64,000 bases of DNA from Acidobacteriaceae bacterium (GCA_019244055.1 JAFATG010000268.1:1-64000), one strand, 5' to 3'; shown: positions 7,803-18,029, counted from the first letter of the stretch. Made by a program: numbers and translations. Notes: generated by a model not told the origin, from the sequence alone.

Positions 7803-9380
7803 TCAGCGACGTTTGCGCCGTTGTATCAGGCGATCGACTACCGTGATGTTACCTGCCTGATTAAAGGTATGGCAGCCCGTGCTGCCGTTCCATGGAGTAT
7901 GCAATCGTCCGATTTCCAGTTCCTCGAAATCAGAGACCCCCAGCCGCGTGATCTTGTTGAAGACCACTTCACGGCCGTACTGTACGGAGCAGTCCTGTGC
8001 CGGCCGAACCACATCTTCTCCATTGCGGAAAATCCGTCCAGCGGGCCGGCTGCTTCTCGCATCCGACTTCACAGGATTGAGGCGATGCGGTAGCCATGGC
8101 CCTCTTAGAGAATCCGCGTAAAAGATGCACAGCTCATCCCGCACGTCGAGAAACAGCCACCAGCGTTCATCCTGGTACCAAAGCGTGCCATCAGCGCCAG
8201 CGATGTTGTCGATCAGCACCGTATCAAGTTCCCATTGATCGGGGAACCGCACGCAGCGACAGAGTTCGACCCTGCCGGCGGCAGTTGTTTCAGGAAGCAT
8301 TAAAAGTTCGCCTTCGTGCTCGAAAACGAAGGGATAGGAGAGGTGATACGGCTTGTCTAGTGCCGTGACCGGACCCGACCATTCGCCGGACGAGGACCTC
8401 GACAGAACGGCGATATGCCCCTTCCCTGATCGGTATGGATACTCTTCGATAAAGACGTGCAGGGCGCCATCTTTCTCGAGTAAGAACGGGTCGCACCAGA
8501 AACGGTCAGCGGGCGGAGTAACGACTTGCGGATTGGCGAGCCGTGAGAAATCAGGCGAGCTGTCCACGGCAAGTTGCCATTGCTCCACACTCAGGTATGA
8601 GCCGATGGCATGTTTCGCAAAGCGGCTCAACAGTCGGAGGATTGCGAGATTGGCCTCCGAACCGTCACCGTGCAAAGGGTTGGTAAGCGCAGGAAGTTCC
8701 AGCGAAGGACGCTTTTTGCGCGCGGCAACTGGCAAAAGCCATCGCCGCAAAAGATCGGACGCCTTCTCTGCAAGCGCAGCCTGGTTTCGAATCCAACTAC
8801 GAGGATCCGTGCGCGCGACAATCGATTCGAGTATATGAGGCGAGGCTGAGGCAGGAACTGTCTCCACTAGAGAAACGGAGCTGAGCGAACGGTGGACAAC
8901 CTCCCAAAGGCCGGGGAACCTATGCTGATGCGGACTCGTTCCAAACTGCACGCTCCATACAGGAACAGCAACGCCGTCTAGCTTAACGTGATCGGCATCC
9001 GGAGTGGCCAGGAGCACATCGGCACGAGAGATCGTCAGGTGTGCAGCCAGTTCGGTTGAATCGCTGCTATTCAAGGGAATCAGAGATTTGCCAGTGGCGA
9101 CGACGTCTATTGCTTGCAACGGGCCATGGGCTGCAAGATAGCGCCGGCGCTCCCAGGCAGCATATTTCTCGACCATCCAGGGGTACGAATGCTGCGCCGC
9201 ATGCGACACGTCAGCAACCAGCACCAACTCGGCGCACTGCTGGGCCAATGCCGACTGCAGGGCCTGCCATATCCATCGTGGACATCGGCGCTTGGCAGTG
9301 AGGAGGGCTAGCCGAAGGCCTGCGTTATGGCGCTTGATGCAGGTTGAACCGTCGCTGGAATTTGCGTCCTGCTGGTTCAT
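7803..9380 (-). CDS. Two-domain GINT1-like glycosyltransferase/propeller protein with formyltransferase-like N-terminus
   Basis: 525 aa. The C-terminal half (about 265-520) looks like a five-bladed beta-propeller of the glycosidase 43/68 type as found at the N-terminus of glucosamine inositolphosphorylceramide transferase (GINT1): FWCDPFLLEKDGALHVFIEE, GHIAVLSRSSSGEWSGP, SYPFVFEHEGELLMLPET and DGTLWYQDERWWLFLD are repeated blade motifs with DPF and FIEE/LPET acid residues. The first about 200 residues (LRLALLTAKRRCPRWIW; ISRADVLLATPDADHVKLDG) resemble the formyltransferase-like module often attached in bacteria. It ends convergently against the glycan operon, 38 bp away, and probably acts on the same surface polymer. 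The catalytic role is not proven for bacterial members. Confidence 0.55.
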   Translation of the reverse strand: MNQQDANSSDGSTCIKRHNAGLRLALLTAKRRCPRWIWQALQSALAQQCAELVLVADVSHAAQHSYPWMVEKYAAWERRRYLAAHGPLQAIDVVATGKSLIPLNSSDSTELAAHLTISRADVLLATPDADHVKLDGVAVPVWSVQFGTSPHQHRFPGLWEVVHRSLSSVSLVETVPASASPHILESIVARTDPRSWIRNQAALAEKASDLLRRWLLPVAARKKRPSLELPALTNPLHGDGSEANLAILRLLSRFAKHAIGSYLSVEQWQLAVDSSPDFSRLANPQVVTPPADRFWCDPFLLEKDGALHVFIEEYPYRSGKGHIAVLSRSSSGEWSGPVTALDKPYHLSYPFVFEHEGELLMLPETTAAGRVELCRCVRFPDQWELDTVLIDNIAGADGTLWYQDERWWLFLDVRDELCIFYADSLRGPWLPHRLNPVKSDARSSRPAGRIFRNGEDVVRPAQDCSVQYGREVVFNKITRLGVSDFEELEIGRLHTPWNGSTGCHTFNQAGNITVVDRLIQRRKRR

Positions 9381-9594
9381 CGCTGCGTATTCTTGGACAA
9401 CAGATGAAAAGCTGGGAGGATTGTGTCTTTGCGTTTCGCCCCTGGCAAGTGCATGGTCAGTAGTGATGAAACCTCCGGCTGCCTAGCACAGATAAACGGC
9501 AGCCCATCCGCAACCCGCTGTACGGTAACCATAATGGTATACCGAGCGCTTCAGGCCAGATGCCAAGCTCTCAGCCGATCTCTCGCTACTCTAG

Positions 9595-11409
9595 TTATGG
9601 CCGCTGCGACGTAGAAGTTTCTGTCGGCTTCGGCTTCGCGGACGGTGCTGATGGGGTCGGATCGCTAGAAACCGGCTTGCCGCCTCCGGCTTCAGTACCA
9701 CCGCTCGTCCCCCTGGTGAGATACGGGAACATTGGCGTTATTTGGAACGCCATTTTTTCGCTCGCGAATAAGATGTGCACCGGACGGGTCTTCTGAATCG
9801 TAATTTGATCAGACCAGGAATCCAACCTAATGCGTCCACCCAGCGGAAGAGCGGCGATCTGGTTTACATCCCGAACTCGAAGTGCCGGCGCCCCGACGGT
9901 TAGTGACCCCATCCGAATTCCACTCTGGGGGGAATCCAGTGGATTGCCGAACTCTCCCTTGAGCAGGTGCGGCAGTTGGGGGGCTTCAGACTTCATCGCT
10001 GCCAGGAAAAGTCCCGCCGATGGGAGCTTGTCCTTGTAGGGAGAGTTCTGAAGCAGTTGCAAGGCCTTCGTATCCGCCTCCTTCTCCTCTTCCGGAGTGC
10101 GACGCACGGTGATATTGCTAACCGTCTGCTCGTCGGGGAATATCATGCGATCGCTGAACGCGTATTTCTCGTTGAGCTGGTGCGACGAGAGAATATGTCC
10201 CATTTCGTGCGCCAGGATCACGGCTAATGAGGCCTCGTCAGGCAACGCGTCGAGCAAACCACGGCTAACCACAATGGTGTGGCCTACCGTGAAGCTCTCC
10301 ATAGGCTGCGTGAGCAAGACCCGACAACGGACCTCGGGTTCCACATCGAGCTTGTTGGTTATCTCGAGATTCTGCACTACGGTGTTCAGCACCTTGTCAA
10401 CAGGGCCCTCAGGCGCTAGGAACGCAGCCCGTTGCATGCGTTCGAGGACGTTGTCTTCTGCCTGCCGCTGCCATGCGCGTTCCCCTTCGACCGCGGTCAG
10501 ATCCTGCTTCGAGTTGCTCTCGTCTTTGACCTTGTCTGTGGAATCGACCGCAATGTCGGTGTACTCGCTGTTCTTGCTGGGATGGGTAACATCGTAGCCC
10601 CAGAGCAAAGTTTGCGCGCGGAAATCCCAGTGATCTCTGCCGCGCATCAGGTCTGTTTCCTCGCTGTACACGTAAGCCGGCAGCCATTGGTCGTTGCCCA
10701 TGTTCAGCCGCCAGCTATCAAAATGTAGGTATTCGCCGTGCTTGGGTTGCGGTGTATAGGTCCCATTGAAGCGCACCACGTTGTATTGCTGGTCCTCAGC
10801 CCAGATACGGCCGATAAACCTAGCTTGGCTCTGAGGCAGCTTGGGCTTCACATCGATGACCAGAGTGCGTACGTCGCCAAGGAACTCCCTGCGCATGAAC
10901 CGGAACTCATAGTGCTGACGGTCGAACGCGCTCATGTCCATGATGATCATCTGCGCAAAGCCATCGGACATGTAGCCCGTCTGCTGGCTGTCCGAGTGCT
11001 TCAGGTGGGTGACCTTCTGCATGCTGCTGAATATCTTGTGCAACGTACTGGTGTGCGCTGCCTCTTTCTGGTCCGGGTGATCCGGCAGGAAAGTGACGTC
11101 ATTCACGCCTGCCTGCAGCTTGATCCTGCCGAGAAAGTACTCGTCGCTGACTGGCACGACGGCGAGGTCCTTGTCGGGACGCATGTTCTGGATGTACGTC
11201 TCCACCATCGGGCTGTATTGCCTAAGGTTCTTGACGAACTGTGATTCGCGGTTCGCGATCTTGTCCAGCACAAGGTCAAACTTGGGATCTGTTTTCCACG
11301 TTTCTGTTTCAACGTTGGAAGCTTTCTTGTCCTTCGCGCCGAATACGGTGCAAACCAACATCAGACTCAACAATGAAACACTCAAGCGAGCACGCTTGAA
11401 TTCCGACAT
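9595..11409 (-). CDS. Exported M48-family zinc metallopeptidase
   Basis: 604 aa. The ATG at 11409 is preceded by GGAGG at ideal distance, so 18 extra upstream codons are excluded. Residues 1-26 form a signal peptide with a hydrophobic core SVSLLSLMLVCTVFG. The peptidase part has VILAHEMGHILSSH (HExxH, His401-Glu402-His405) and a downstream PEEEKEADTKALQLL segment with the third zinc ligand. The 300 residues before it (about 90-290) form a beta-rich domain with YMSDGFAQMIIMDMSAFDRQHYEF and RRTVL-like segments, perhaps an outer-membrane lipoprotein-type fold. The C-terminus is Gly/Pro/Ser/Thr-rich and low complexity. It is probably a periplasmic quality-control protease, as in BepA-like proteins, though no TPR repeats are visible. 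Substrate unknown. Confidence 0.8.
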   Translation of the reverse strand: MSEFKRARLSVSLLSLMLVCTVFGAKDKKASNVETETWKTDPKFDLVLDKIANRESQFVKNLRQYSPMVETYIQNMRPDKDLAVVPVSDEYFLGRIKLQAGVNDVTFLPDHPDQKEAAHTSTLHKIFSSMQKVTHLKHSDSQQTGYMSDGFAQMIIMDMSAFDRQHYEFRFMRREFLGDVRTLVIDVKPKLPQSQARFIGRIWAEDQQYNVVRFNGTYTPQPKHGEYLHFDSWRLNMGNDQWLPAYVYSEETDLMRGRDHWDFRAQTLLWGYDVTHPSKNSEYTDIAVDSTDKVKDESNSKQDLTAVEGERAWQRQAEDNVLERMQRAAFLAPEGPVDKVLNTVVQNLEITNKLDVEPEVRCRVLLTQPMESFTVGHTIVVSRGLLDALPDEASLAVILAHEMGHILSSHQLNEKYAFSDRMIFPDEQTVSNITVRRTPEEEKEADTKALQLLQNSPYKDKLPSAGLFLAAMKSEAPQLPHLLKGEFGNPLDSPQSGIRMGSLTVGAPALRVRDVNQIAALPLGGRIRLDSWSDQITIQKTRPVHILFASEKMAFQITPMFPYLTRGTSGGTEAGGGKPVSSDPTPSAPSAKPKPTETSTSQRP

Positions 11410-12058
11410 CCAATCCTCCAAATCCGAGTCAAGACAAACGGGAGACGACCCTGAGCCGCCCATGCGCCTTGATAGGGTGGCCCTCGTAGCGCGGGCGAAA
11501 AGAGAAGATTCTCAGCGGTCGGTTTCGGCGTCGGCTGTTCCTTTAACGTAGCTATGGGCTGGGGTATTGGTAGTGGGGAAGACAGTCGCGGCACGGCCAG
11601 GTGTACGCTGAAACGCCCGCCAATCGGGCTTATGATGACAGCGACAAAGGAAATCCCGCTTTCCGCGATCCAAACCAACAGCCCTAACCAGCATATAAAA
11701 CTGAGCCCAAACGAGCGGCTTGACGTCACAAGAGCCATTCTTAACGTTCTTGATGGTGAGGGTCTGCGGCTACCAATTCCAACTTGGCTGCCAATGTGCC
11801 GACCCTTGCTCCTCTGGTACAATTTTCACGCCCTGTTCCAATATCATAGATCCACTTTTCGCCAATCCTGGATCGGGCGGCGGGCATATCGAGGGCGGAT
11901 CTGTGTTCATTGGCAAACAAACCATTCTCGAATTCGACCGATCCCTCGCGTCAATTGCTTGGGATCCTTGCCTCCAGTGCCTTGCATTTGAACTGCTTAG
12001 AGTAAAAACCGAGTTTGGCGGTGTAAGCGCAAACCTTACCTACAACCCCATAGACTCC
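11410..12058. other. Non-coding or decayed stretch before the broken permease
   Basis: About 650 bases without a convincing gene. The forward frame that continues into the broken permease is open from 11720, but its 113 codons are Cys-rich, unlike any permease N-terminus, and have no ribosome site. On the reverse strand a 146-codon frame at 11382-11822 has one hydrophobic run but overlaps the peptidase start. It must contain the promoter of the M48 gene. I see no tRNA, repeat or clear terminator here. Confidence 0.5.
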
Positions 12059-14398
12059 ATGCTTTCACTATTCCAAGATTTGAAATTCGTATTTCGACAA
12101 ATTGCGCAAGTCACCGGGATTTACGGCAACGGCGAGGCGGGAGTCACGGCGCCCGACATTCAAGCCTATATGCGCGATACGCATTCGTTTGAACACCTCG
12201 GCGGAGTTGGCTTCGCTTCCTATGAGCTTTCCGGCATCGCGGAACCCGCTCAGGTGAATGCTTCACGCCTGAGTGCCGGAACTTTTCTTGCCCTTGGTGT
12301 TGCGCCGCTGCTTGGCCGGACGGTTACTGCCGAAGAGGACGAGCGCAGCCAGCAAGTTGCTGTGCTGAGTTATCCGACGTGGCAGAGCCGGTTCAATGGG
12401 AATCCGCATGTATTGGGCAGCAAGATCCTGCTGGACCGCAAACCGTATCTCGTCATCGGCGTTATGCCACGACAGTTCGAATTTCCGCTAGTACCGGGCC
12501 GCCTGAACCGCTGTGAGCTTTGGGTGCCAATGAGCCTGACTCATCAGGAGTTGACACAGGGCGCCGCGAGTTGGAATTACGGCATGGTTGGCCGCCTCAA
12601 ATCCGGGGTCGCACCTAGCCAGGCCCAAAGCGATGCTGCGCGGGTGGCGAAGGAGATCATGCTCAACTATCCGGCATTCATGAAGAGCCTGCATATCAGT
12701 CCAGTGGTGCGGCCGCTGCAGGAAGAAACCGTGGAACAAGCGCGCCCGCTGGTGCGAACGCTGTTTCTAGCAGTCGCGGTCGTGCTGCTAATCGCCTGCG
12801 CCAACCTTGCCGGGCTGATGGTAGTACGCGCGATTCATAGACAGCGGGAGGTCGCGGTACGCCTGGCGCTCGGTGCGCGCGCCGCAGCCCTGCTGCGCGA
12901 GGCAATTCTCGAGAGTCTGACGATCAGCGTGGGCGGCGGGCTGTTGGGCTTGGCGCTTGCGGCGTTGGCATTGGGCGCTGGCAGAAATCTGCTACCGGAA
13001 AGTCTTCCGCGCATTAGCGAGATATCCCTGAACTGGAATGTGGTGGGCTTTGCGCTGCTGCTGGCGGTAGTGACCGGCGTGCTCTGCGGATTGGCGCCGG
13101 CCTTTGTCGCTCTTCGCACGAGCGTGAATGACACTCTCTAGGAAGGCGGGCGCACTGGTTCCGCCGGCGGAGCCCACACACGGCTGCGCTCCTCGCTAGT
13201 TGTCGCCGAGATTGCAATTGCCCTGTTGCTGCTGACTGCCTCAGGGCTGCTGCTACGCAGCTTTGAAAAAATGCGTTCGGTCGATCTTGGTTTCCGGCCT
13301 GGACACGTCACCGCGGCTAACTATTCGCTCCCGCGGAGACAATACACCAGTCAACCGGCGGTGGACAGTTTCAACAAGGAACTGCTGCTTCGCCTTGAAC
13401 GACTTCCCGGCGCCGAGGCGGCAGGCCTGACCAGTTTCCTTCCCGCTTCAGGAAACAACAGTAACGAGACATTTCTGGTGGATGGCTACGTCCCGCCCAA
13501 GGGGGCGAAAATGAACCTCGCCAGCCCGGCCACTGTGATGGGGAATTATTTCCGCGCGATGGGAATTCCGTTGCTGAGAGGACGCACGTTTACTGAAGTC
13601 GACAGGGCGGGCGTGCAGTTGGTTGTGGTTGTAAGCCGCAAGTTCGCCCAGCACTTCTGGCCTAAGCAAGATCCGATCGGCAAGCGGATCCGGCTCGGGA
13701 TGCAAGAAACTCCGACGCCGTGGATGACCGTCATAGGCGAGGTGGCGGACGTCAAACTGAGTTCTCCAGATTCGGAAACGAAGGAGGAGTTCTATCAGCC
13801 TGTAGAACAGGCGGAAGAGTCTATCGGTTCCCTCGCCTCCCCGACCGATCTCAATGGCAATGGTGGCTATATTGTGTTGCGCTCGGCGTTGCCCCCGGAG
13901 CAGATGGAAAACGCTCTTCGTGCGACGGTTCGCTCGATTGACCCGCAACTGGCGCTGACACAAGTGCAGACTATGGAGCAGGCTGTCTCGGACAGCGAGG
14001 CTCCTCGCCGTTTCAACACGGTTCTGATTAGCAGCTTCGCACTCGCAGCGGTGTTGCTGGCTGTCCTGGGCATCTACAGCGTCATCGCCTTCTCAGTCGC
14101 CTCGCGCGTGCAGGAGTTGGCGATCCGCATGGCGCTTGGTTCGCAGCGCTCTGGCATTATGCGCCTGATTCTGGTCTCCGGCACGAAACTCGCCATCATC
14201 GGCTGTGTCCTCGGGCTCGCGGGGGCCGCCGCGGCTTCAGGTCTGCTACGCTCGTTCCTTTTCGGCGTGAGCCCGTTCGATGCACCGGTGCTGATTTTGG
14301 CTGTGATCGCCGTCTTTGTTCTTGCTCTCGCGGCCTCGGCAGTTCCGGCAGGGCGCGCGGCTTCGCTTGATCCCGCGCAAGCGCTGCGAGCGGAATAG
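12059..14398 (+). pseudogene. ADOP/MacB-type ABC permease, broken by an amber codon and an N-terminal deletion
   Basis: The frame begins MLSLFQDLKFVFRQIAQ, a typical ADOP permease start, but jumps directly to VTGIYGNGEAGVTAPD. The first transmembrane segment and its ALGIGANTAIF-like signature, present in every other copy in this window, are missing (about 40-50 residues). A TAG at 13139-13141 interrupts the second half. The same frame continues without shift (EGGRTGSAGG, then a normal TM segment LLLLTASGLLLRSF) to 14398, ending LDPAQALRAE as in intact relatives. So there are two independent lesions in an otherwise well kept sequence, suggesting recent inactivation. Intact family members have two MacB_PCD plus FtsX modules and are thought to act in macrolide/peptide export or envelope functions. 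An intact paralogue follows at 14496. Confidence 0.8.
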
Positions 14399-14495
14399 GT
14401 ACGGGCGGGGAGCTCACTTGCTGGCGGGCCCGACAGCGAATATCAGTTTTCGGGAACTCGCAGCAGTTCATTTCGTACAACTAAGAGGCTATTGA

Positions 14496-17051
14496 GTGCA
14501 AAACCTGCCCGGCATTTTTCGGTATACCTTGCGGCAATTCCGGTTGTCTCCAGTCTTTACGGCCGCCGCCATATTAACCCTCGCTTTGGGAATCGGCGGC
14601 ACCACAGCGATCTTCACTTTGATTCACGCTGTGATGCTGCGCTCCTTGCCGGTCTCGGATCCCGCACGTCTGTATCGGATCGGTGACGGCGACAATTGCT
14701 GTGTCGAAGGCGGCCCTCAAGACCGGTGGGGTATGTTCTCGTTCCCGCTATATGAGCGGCTGAAAGCGGAAGCACCAGAATTTGAAGAGTTAGCTGCCTT
14801 TCAGGCAGGCGGCGCAAGGGTAAGCGTGAGGCGCGAAGGCATCGATATAGCCGCCAAGCCTCTGCGCTCCGAATATGTCACGGGAAATTATTTTTCAACT
14901 CTTGGCGTAAGGGCATTTGCAGGGCGCGTGTTTACCCCGGAGGACGACAAGCGCTCCGTTCCGCCGGTTGCCGTAATCAGTCATCAGGCTTGGCAAGCGA
15001 CGTACGGTGCCAATCCCTCCGCCGTCGGTGGAACCTTCGTGATCGAAGGACATCCTTTCACAGTGATTGGAGTTGCGCCGCCGGGATTTTTCGGCGACAC
15101 ATTGCGTGCCGACCCGCCCGATATCTGGATTCCCGTACAGCAGGAGCCGATGACTGACGGTAGCGGCACGTTGCTCTCTCAGTCCGTGAGCGCGTGGTTG
15201 CGTGTCATCGGCCGCTTGCGTCCGGGGGCTTCGATTGCGGGCATTGCTCCGCGCCTAACCGGAGTCCTCCGACAATGGATGCAGCACGATTCCGGCTACC
15301 CCTCCAACTGGATGCCGGACGTGATCCGGATGTTCCCCAAACAGGTGATCAACGTGGTCCCCGCAGGCGCCGGGGTAGCGGAGATGAAGGAAGAGTACGG
15401 GCGAAGTCTCGAGATCCTGCTCGCCGTTTGCGGCCTCGTGCTGCTTATCGCTTGCGCCAATGTTGCGAACTTGCTCTTGGCTCGCGCTGTGTCCCGCCGC
15501 CCGCAAACTGCCGTGCGGCTCGCGGTAGGCGCGAGCAGCGGTCAAATCATTGGGCAGGCGCTCATCGAGAGTATTCTGCTGGCGCTCGCCGGTAGCATCG
15601 CCGGGCTCGCCGTTGCAACGGGAGCGGCGCGGTTGCTGCTGGCGCTCGCCTTCCGAAGCTCGCATTTCCTACCGATCTGCACCCGCCCGTCGCTCATCGT
15701 ACTCGCGTTCGCCTTTGGGCTGGCCTTGTTGACGGGGATCATCTTCGGCGCTGCCCCGGCGTGGTTTGCTACCCGAACGGATCCGGTAGAGGCGTTGCGG
15801 GGAGCGGGCCGTTCCACAAGCGATCATTCTTCGCTCGCGCGCAAGGCGTTGCTGGTTGTGCAGGCTGCCCTCTCCATTGTGTTGGTCGCTGGAGCGACCA
15901 TGCTGGCGCGAAGCCTCAACAACATTGAGCACCAGGACTTCGGCTACCAAGTTCCAAACCGAGTGGTGGTTTCTCTGAACCAGCCCCCCGCAACGTATAC
16001 TCTGCCGAAATTGCAAGCACTGTATCGCGAAATCGAGGCACGCCTCAATGCTTTGCCGGGAGTGCAAGGCTCAGGCCTTGCGTTGTATAACCCGCTCACG
16101 AATAACTGGGGCGAGCTGATCTACGTGGCAGGCCATCCTGCTCCCAAAATGAATGAGGAGGCGGGCGCGTCATGGGACCGGGTGAGCGCCAACTATCTCC
16201 AAAACTTTGGCGTGACGCTCCTTCGCGGGCGAACATTTACTACCGCCGATAATGAACGTACTGCGCCCGTAGCCATTGTCAACGAAGCGTTCATCAAACA
16301 CTTCTTCAAAAACGAAGACCCGTTAAACCGGCATTTCGGCCTGGATATGCCGGAGAATGCCAATACTTTCCGTATCGTGGGCATCGTGCGAGACGCCAAG
16401 TTCGCGGGATTCGGCTTGAGCAGGCCGGCGCGGCCAATGTTTTATGTGCCACTTGCGCAGAACGTCGATTATAAAGACGCAATGATGCAGCGGATTGAGT
16501 TGCAATCGCACTTTATCGGTGGAATGATGCTCGTGACAAATGCCTCGCCTGGAACTCTCGAACCTCTGCTCACTCGTGTGTTGGCGGGAGTAGACCCGAA
16601 CCTGACGATTGAGAGCGTGAGGACCATGCGTCAACACATAACTCTTACCTTCGATCAGGACCGCGCCGTGGCTGGTCTTGCCGGCCTGTTCGGGACGGTA
16701 GCGCTCCTTTTAGCGGCCGTTGGCCTTTACGGGGTCACTGCCTATACAGTTGCGCAACGAACGAACGAAATCGGCGTTCGGATGGCGGTTGGCGCTGATC
16801 ATACGAAGGTGGTTCGCCTCATACTCAGTGGAGCCTGCAAACGTGTATTGGTAGGGCTCGCACTGGGCCTACCGTTGGCTGTAGCGGCCGGACGCCTGAT
16901 CTCGTCTCAGTTATACGGGGTTTCCTTTTGGGATCCGCTCGCGCTGATCGTAGCGGCAAGTTCCCTCACGCTCTGCGCCTTTGCCGCGGCTTTAATTCCG
17001 GCCAGCCGCGCCGCATCCATCTCTCCGATGAATGCGCTCAGAACTGAATAG
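14496..17051 (+). CDS. ADOP-class long ABC permease (two MacB_PCD-FtsX modules)
   Basis: 851 aa, GTG start with an AAGAGG site a few bases upstream. TM1 at about residues 20-43 carries the LTLALGIGGTTAIF signature, followed by a periplasmic MacB_PCD domain (about 60-270), three TM helices around 300-430 (first with ILLAVCGLVLLIACANVANLLLARA), a second MacB_PCD (about 455-690) and a final FtsX module of three helices ending ISPMNALRTE. Both FtsX modules include the RL-LAVGA-type coupling helix (VRLAVGASSG, VRMAVGADH). No ATPase gene is adjacent, as is usual for these acidobacterial permeases, so its energy source is unclear. It lies 97 bp behind a broken paralogue, with no regulator nearby. 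Confidence 0.9.
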   Translation: MQNLPGIFRYTLRQFRLSPVFTAAAILTLALGIGGTTAIFTLIHAVMLRSLPVSDPARLYRIGDGDNCCVEGGPQDRWGMFSFPLYERLKAEAPEFEELAAFQAGGARVSVRREGIDIAAKPLRSEYVTGNYFSTLGVRAFAGRVFTPEDDKRSVPPVAVISHQAWQATYGANPSAVGGTFVIEGHPFTVIGVAPPGFFGDTLRADPPDIWIPVQQEPMTDGSGTLLSQSVSAWLRVIGRLRPGASIAGIAPRLTGVLRQWMQHDSGYPSNWMPDVIRMFPKQVINVVPAGAGVAEMKEEYGRSLEILLAVCGLVLLIACANVANLLLARAVSRRPQTAVRLAVGASSGQIIGQALIESILLALAGSIAGLAVATGAARLLLALAFRSSHFLPICTRPSLIVLAFAFGLALLTGIIFGAAPAWFATRTDPVEALRGAGRSTSDHSSLARKALLVVQAALSIVLVAGATMLARSLNNIEHQDFGYQVPNRVVVSLNQPPATYTLPKLQALYREIEARLNALPGVQGSGLALYNPLTNNWGELIYVAGHPAPKMNEEAGASWDRVSANYLQNFGVTLLRGRTFTTADNERTAPVAIVNEAFIKHFFKNEDPLNRHFGLDMPENANTFRIVGIVRDAKFAGFGLSRPARPMFYVPLAQNVDYKDAMMQRIELQSHFIGGMMLVTNASPGTLEPLLTRVLAGVDPNLTIESVRTMRQHITLTFDQDRAVAGLAGLFGTVALLLAAVGLYGVTAYTVAQRTNEIGVRMAVGADHTKVVRLILSGACKRVLVGLALGLPLAVAAGRLISSQLYGVSFWDPLALIVAASSLTLCAFAAALIPASRAASISPMNALRTE

Positions 17052-17096
17052 CCGCCGCTGCTTGCGGGGCGGTGAGGGAAACGCCCTTGTTGCCGT

Positions 17097-17102
17097 TACA
17101 AT
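17097..17102 (+). promoter_or_regulatory. -10-like TACAAT of a predicted leaderless mRNA
   Basis: TACAAT ends six bases before the ATG at 17109 and no Shine-Dalgarno sequence precedes that ATG, so transcription would begin at or next to the start codon. No good -35 is visible. One of seven such sites in the window. Confidence 0.45.
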
Positions 17103-17108
17103 TCGCCT

Positions 17109-17489
17109 ATGGAGAAAGCTGCGGAACAAGACCCGCGAATCTACCTCGCCGCAGAAAGAACATTTCTCGCTTGGTTACGTACCGGATTGGGTCTAATCGG
17201 TGTGGGCTTTGCAGTAAGTCGCTTCGGTTTATTTCTGCGCGAAGTCAGCGCCACAACTCCTAATCTCCCTATCCACACCACGGGCCTTTCGGTCTGGACC
17301 GGCGTGGCACTGGTGGGCTTGGGAGTGGTCGTAAACATCAGCGCTGTTGTGCGCCATGTTCGTCTGGTGCATCAATTGAGTTCGGGAACGTGGGTAGCGG
17401 GACGGGTCTCCATCTACACGGTCGCGATTGGCATCTTGCTTGCTGCTGTTGGGCTTGCTATGGCCGTATATCTGAGTCTCGTGCATTAG
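17109..17489 (+). CDS. DUF202 (YidH-like) small membrane protein
   Basis: 126 aa. The cytoplasmic N-terminus DPRIYLAAERTFLAWLRTGLG is the DUF202 hallmark (AERT-LAW-RT), followed by three TM helices at about 27-45, 64-82 and 97-120, with RVSIYTVAIGILLAAVGLAMA as the last. Function of the family is unknown. Some members assist the assembly or gating of other membrane proteins. It appears monocistronic: the preceding permease ends 57 bases upstream and the next gene is on the other strand. Confidence 0.85.
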   Translation: MEKAAEQDPRIYLAAERTFLAWLRTGLGLIGVGFAVSRFGLFLREVSATTPNLPIHTTGLSVWTGVALVGLGVVVNISAVVRHVRLVHQLSSGTWVAGRVSIYTVAIGILLAAVGLAMAVYLSLVH

Positions 17490-17527
17490 AGCCGTCTCGG
17501 AGCCGCCGTACGTGATAGCGGGTCACT

Positions 17528-17845
17528 TCAGCGAGATTTCGCAGGCATCAGCAGAGCGCAGTGAACTTGAGCAGGCGTTATCGAGATGCTCGCAAGCTCT
17601 AGATGGCGGACTGAGGCTTCCTCTTTTCGCGGTTCCTCTAGAGCGCGTTGGAGCTGATAGACAAGCCGAAGATCTTCGTAATAGTTCAAGGCCCGCCTTC
17701 CAAGACTGGTAAGATCCTGCTGCGCACTTTGGAGGGCTGCTCCTGTTGGGCCTGCGAATATGGCCAAGGACAGAATAGCCGTCGCGATTCCCATCAGAAA
17801 TCGCGGCTGAAGTGTTGCTTTTGTCTGCTCTTTATTGTTGGGCAT
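17528..17845 (-). CDS. Small exported protein, unknown function
   Basis: 105 aa. The ATG at 17845 has AGGAG eight bases upstream, so the longer upstream reading is excluded. After a charged start (MPNNKEQTKATLQPRF) there is one hydrophobic stretch at about 17-36 (MGIATAILSLAIFAGPTGAAL) that reads as a signal peptide with a possible cleavage after an Ala, then a helical, Gln/Leu/Arg-rich part (RRALNYYEDLRLVYQLQRALEEP). No family recognised. It converges on the DUF202 gene. Confidence 0.6.
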   Translation of the reverse strand: MPNNKEQTKATLQPRFLMGIATAILSLAIFAGPTGAALQSAQQDLTSLGRRALNYYEDLRLVYQLQRALEEPRKEEASVRHLELASISITPAQVHCALLMPAKSR

Positions 17846-18029
17846 GATCGTTACTCCTGAACGTCTGCTTTCATGGGTACGTCGAATGAGGGGAGATGAA
17901 ATCGACACGAAGGCAGACATTCCATCGCTGAAAATGATCGGAAAAAAGTGCACGCTCGTGTCGATTTCGCGCGCTTTGATTCGATAAACAGATAGGAACT
18001 ACGCTCAACTAAGCGAAGGAGAGACAGCG

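Noticed and set aside
11382-11822. Reverse-strand frame with a hydrophobic run upstream of the M48 gene
   Set aside because: Overlaps the M48 signal peptide region and its GGAGG site; composition is not protein-like outside the one run.
11720-12058. 113-codon upstream extension of the broken permease frame
   Set aside because: Cys-rich, no similarity to permease N-termini, no ribosome site; the permease start MLSLFQDLKF at 12059 is the natural one.
13139-13141. TAG as a recoded amino acid (programmed readthrough or pyrrolysine)
   Set aside because: The same gene also lacks its first TM segment, and TAG is used as an ordinary stop elsewhere in the window (for example at 27684).
17051-17096. 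Hairpin CCGCC...GGGCGG after the ADOP gene
   Set aside because: No T-run follows and it lies in the promoter area of the DUF202 gene, so it was not called a terminator.
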